A program made the translations under genes and the position numbers. A DNA stretch of 8,324 nucleotides from Deltaproteobacteria bacterium (GTDB lineage Bacteria; SAR324; NAC60-12): the NCBI GenBank assembly GCA_003541985.1, contig DPLM01000284.1, forward strand, positions 7,671 to 15,994, in the 5' to 3' direction. Numbering within the stretch: the stretch's first letter is position 1; each line of letters starts with the position of its first letter. The notes below the pieces were generated by a model. That model saw only the letters and a list, made by a program, of their open reading frames with translations, did not search any database and had not been told where the DNA came from. Shown here in pieces: positions 6,516 through 8,324 of this stretch.

Positions 6516-6941
6516 TTACGAATTCCCCTGTGGCTGACGATGAGGCTGGGCGTCACCATCTTCTCCTAGGTAGCGATTACCCTCTGGTGAACGGCCTCCC
6601 TTGATCATCATCTCACGATATTCTTCTTCTGACATTCCCGTCATACTACCTGCCATCTGCTGGAAGCTCTTACCATCAGTGGCGCCAATCTTAGCGAGGA
6701 AATAGATATTCCCACCCGTTCGAATACACCAATTGAGATCTCGGGCCAATACTGCCTGTTTTTGCTCCTCAGTCATTGGCCACTCGTCAAGATAGGCCCG
6801 TTCGTTAGCTTTGAAGCGTTCTCGGTTTTCTGCCTTCATCAATGACATACAGAATTGATTGAGGTGGTAGCCTTTGCGAGATTGTTCGGTATCGAAAATG
6901 GTTGTGCCTGGAATATCAAGATAAGGTTTATCGAGTGCCAT
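6516..6941 (-). CDS. ligA: protocatechuate 4,5-dioxygenase, alpha subunit
   Basis: LigA is the small subunit that caps the LigB active site in the LigAB dioxygenase. With the start at 6941 it has 141 residues, close to the roughly 139 of Sphingobium LigA. Family stretches are DIPGTTIFD (9-17), SRKGYHLNQFCMSLMKAENRERFKANE (21-47), AYLDEW (49-54), the GGN.YFLAK region (about 76-84) with TDGKSFQ just after, and AGSMTGMSEEEY...MMIKGGRSPEG near the C-terminus. GGGAG lies 5 bases before this ATG. An in-frame ATG 15 codons earlier (6986) would overlap ligI and adds a front part not seen in the family, so it was not used. The tail after GGRSPEG (about 20 residues ending QPHRQPQGNS) is polar and variable. 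ligA and ligB are separate genes here, not fused. Identity is secure. Confidence 0.95.
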   Translation of the reverse strand: MALDKPYLDIPGTTIFDTEQSRKGYHLNQFCMSLMKAENRERFKANERAYLDEWPMTEEQKQAVLARDLNWCIRTGGNIYFLAKIGATDGKSFQQMAGSMTGMSEEEYREMMIKGGRSPEGNRYLGEDGDAQPHRQPQGNS

Positions 6942-6946
6942 CTTTT

Positions 6947-6951
6947 CTCCC
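6947..6951 (-). promoter_or_regulatory. ligA ribosome binding site
   Basis: GGGAG on the minus strand, 5 bases before the ATG at 6941 and directly after the ligI stop codon. It supports the shorter ligA start over the one at 6986. Confidence 0.75.
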
Positions 6952-7842
6952 TCAGTCAGCCCAGTAGAGGCGAATTGGATTATCAATCAGCAGTTTGTGC
7001 TGCAGTTCAGTTGTAGTCGCAATGTGGGGGATCACATCGACCAGATGGCCATCATCCGGCATATGAGATTTCATGTTGGGATGTGGCCAGTCAGTTCCCC
7101 ACAAAACACGATCTGGAAAACTCTCTACAACTTTTTGTGCGAAGGGGATCACGTCGAAATAGTTAGGAGGTCCCTGTTGAGAGAGCCGCTCCGGACAACT
7201 GACCTTCGACCAGAAATTCGGATGCTCTTCCAACAATTTCAGAAACAGAACAAACTCTGGCCCATCAACTGGCTTGCTGACATCAGGCCTCCCCATGTGA
7301 TCAACCACTACCGTAGTTGGCAGTGCAGTGAAAAAGTCAAACAGTTCAGGGAGTTCTACAGCCTCAAAGTAAATGACGATATGCCAACCCAATGGCTGAA
7401 TCTTGGAGGCAATTTCACCCAGGGCATCAAAGGGCAGAGCATCCACCAATCGTTTGACAAAGTTGAAGCGGACTCCGCGAACTCCAGCGGTATGCAACTC
7501 TTGCAGTTCGCCGTCTGTGATCGTTCGCTTGACTGTCGCTACTCCACGAGCCATCCCACCAGAATGCCGCAGGGCATCTACCAGAGCTCGATTGTCAGCC
7601 CCATGACAGGTCGCCTGAACGATCACGTTTCTTGTAAATCCTAAGAAGTCCCGTAGGCTCCAAAGTTGATCCTTGGAGGCATCACAGGGGGTATACTTGC
7701 GCTCTGTCGCAAAGGAGAATTGGTCCCCTGGGCCAAAAACATGGCAATGGGCATCAACAGCTCCTGTGGGAGGCTGAAATTTTGGCTTGGAAGGATTCTG
7801 ATGCCAGTGCAGCCAGTCTGCGTCCATAGTGAAAGCACTCAT
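6952..7842 (-). CDS. ligI: 2-pyrone-4,6-dicarboxylate hydrolase
   Basis: LigI hydrolyses 2-pyrone-4,6-dicarboxylate to 4-oxalomesaconate (the keto/enol tautomers of 4-carboxy-2-hydroxymuconate), the third step of the pathway. It belongs to the amidohydrolase superfamily, and the characterised enzyme needs no metal. The protein is 296 residues, full length. The first-strand motif is VDAHCHVFGP at 29-38 (H32, H34). Other LigI stretches are RNVIVQATCHGADN (71-84), GVRGVRFNFVKRLVD (120-134), WHIVIYFEA (153-161), VVVDHMGRPDV (178-188, H182) and WGTDWPHPNM (248-257), where D251 matches the catalytic aspartate. The ATG overlaps the ligJ stop (ATGA, 7839-7842), and GGGAG lies 8 bases before it within the end of ligJ. 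ligA starts 10 bases after its stop. Identity is secure from motifs and context. Confidence 0.95.
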   Translation of the reverse strand: MSAFTMDADWLHWHQNPSKPKFQPPTGAVDAHCHVFGPGDQFSFATERKYTPCDASKDQLWSLRDFLGFTRNVIVQATCHGADNRALVDALRHSGGMARGVATVKRTITDGELQELHTAGVRGVRFNFVKRLVDALPFDALGEIASKIQPLGWHIVIYFEAVELPELFDFFTALPTTVVVDHMGRPDVSKPVDGPEFVLFLKLLEEHPNFWSKVSCPERLSQQGPPNYFDVIPFAQKVVESFPDRVLWGTDWPHPNMKSHMPDDGHLVDVIPHIATTTELQHKLLIDNPIRLYWAD

Positions 7843-8324
7843 CGTCCCAACTCCCTCAAACGCGCATCCAAACGGGTATACACCTTGCGAGCGTTGCCTT
7901 CAAAGACCTTCTGCTGATCTTCCACAGAGAGATTCAAGGCATCAATGTAGCGCTTGGTATCGTCAAAAAACTGTCCAGTTTCTGGATCAATTCCACGGAC
8001 AGCCCCCACCATCTCCGAGCCAAAAAGAATATTGTCGCTGTCAATCACCTGGAAGAGCAGATCAATCCCCGGCTGGTGGTAGACACAAGTATCAAAGAAG
8101 ACATTCTTCATCACGTGTTCAGCAAGAAGCGGCCGTTTGAGCATATCAGCCAATCCACGATAACGCCCCCAATGATAGGGTACTGCTCCTCCGCCATGCG
8201 GAATGATGAAACGCAGATTTGGGAAGTCGTTGAACAGATCTCCCTGAATGAATTGCATGAAGGCTGTGGTGTCCGCGTTAATGTAGTGAGCACCAGTAGC
8301 GTGAAAGTTTTCGTTGCAGGAACC
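7839..8324 (-). CDS. ligJ: 4-oxalomesaconate hydratase, N-terminus beyond window
   Basis: LigJ adds water to 4-oxalomesaconate to give 4-carboxy-4-hydroxy-2-oxoadipate, the substrate of the final aldolase. The visible part is the last 161 residues, open to the window edge; the family is about 340 long, so roughly 180 are missing. The first visible residues, SCNENFHATGAHYINADTTA (2-21), already belong to the conserved core, so an ATG at 8258 is internal and not the start. Further amidohydrolase-type stretches are FIQGDLFNDFPNLRFIIPHGG (25-45), VPYHWGRYRGLAD (48-60), and the closing region NILFGSEMVGAVRG with GNARKVYTRLDARL near the end. The stop overlaps the ligI start. The metal-dependent family and the neighbouring ligI, ligAB and ligC make LigJ the best name over other amidohydrolase-2 enzymes. 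Confidence 0.92.
   Translation of the reverse strand, partial: GSCNENFHATGAHYINADTTAFMQFIQGDLFNDFPNLRFIIPHGGGAVPYHWGRYRGLADMLKRPLLAEHVMKNVFFDTCVYHQPGIDLLFQVIDSDNILFGSEMVGAVRGIDPETGQFFDDTKRYIDALNLSVEDQQKVFEGNARKVYTRLDARLRELGR
7851..7855 (-). promoter_or_regulatory. ligI ribosome binding site
   Basis: GGGAG on the minus strand, 8 bases before the ligI ATG and inside the last codons of ligJ. It allows independent initiation in addition to coupling through the ATGA overlap. Confidence 0.65.

Noticed and set aside
6497..6559. Longer ligB with 21 extra N-terminal residues
   Set aside because: The extension overlaps ligA, is not part of the family, and the internal ATG at 6496 has a strong AGGAG at proper spacing.
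6942..6986. Longer ligA starting at 6986
   Set aside because: It would overlap the end of ligI; the ATG at 6941 has GGGAG ahead and matches family length.
6997..7644. Plus-strand open frame of 215 codons
   Set aside because: It lies wholly antisense to ligI, whose family motifs are clear; the translated product shows no recognisable domain and looks like a codon-bias shadow.
7839..8258. ligJ as a complete short gene starting at the ATG at 8258
   Set aside because: The frame stays open to the window edge and the upstream residues are conserved LigJ core, so the gene is cut by the window, not short.
1..8324. CRISPR array, tRNA, rRNA, insertion sequence or phage genes
   Set aside because: No regularly spaced repeats, no tRNA-like cloverleaf and no transposase, integrase or phage motifs were seen on either strand.

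Overview
The window reads as chromosomal DNA from a free-living, aerobic, probably Gram-negative bacterium. G+C looks close to one half by eye. The genes are packed in one direction, several starts have clear Shine-Dalgarno sequences, and three gene pairs overlap by the four bases ATGA. The dioxygenase genes imply growth in oxygen, and the CcmA-type ATPase suggests c-type cytochrome maturation. The phylum cannot be settled from this stretch.

Every gene I can support lies on the minus strand, so transcription runs from high to low coordinates. The right half (about 8324 to 3625) is a catabolic operon for protocatechuate by the 4,5-cleavage (meta) route: ligJ (partial), ligI, ligA, ligB, ligC and an aldo/keto reductase. 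LigAB opens the protocatechuate ring with O2. LigC oxidises the resulting semialdehyde (as its hemiacetal) to 2-pyrone-4,6-dicarboxylate. LigI hydrolyses that lactone to 4-oxalomesaconate, and LigJ hydrates it to 4-carboxy-4-hydroxy-2-oxoadipate. The final aldolase (LigK), any tautomerase, transporter or regulator is not in view and may lie upstream of base 8324. ligJ/ligI and ligC/reductase overlap by ATGA, and ligI-ligA-ligB-ligC are separated by only 10 to 56 bases.

Below the operon (about 3590 to 3236) is a decayed gene that resembles the DUF3293 family. It is readable only by switching between three frames and across an in-frame stop. It marks the border between the catabolic operon and a housekeeping-like group: a DUF805 membrane protein with a charged N-terminal extension, pheS (phenylalanyl-tRNA synthetase alpha), a CcmA-type ABC ATPase, and a U32-peptidase-like protein that runs off the left edge. 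That last gene is open across the whole of bases 1 to 689 on the minus strand, so the left end is not empty.

The lig pathway itself is known. The less ordinary points are the reductase coupled to ligC, the broken DUF3293-like gene at the operon border, pheS without pheT beside it, and a U32-like protein lacking the usual cysteines in the part visible.
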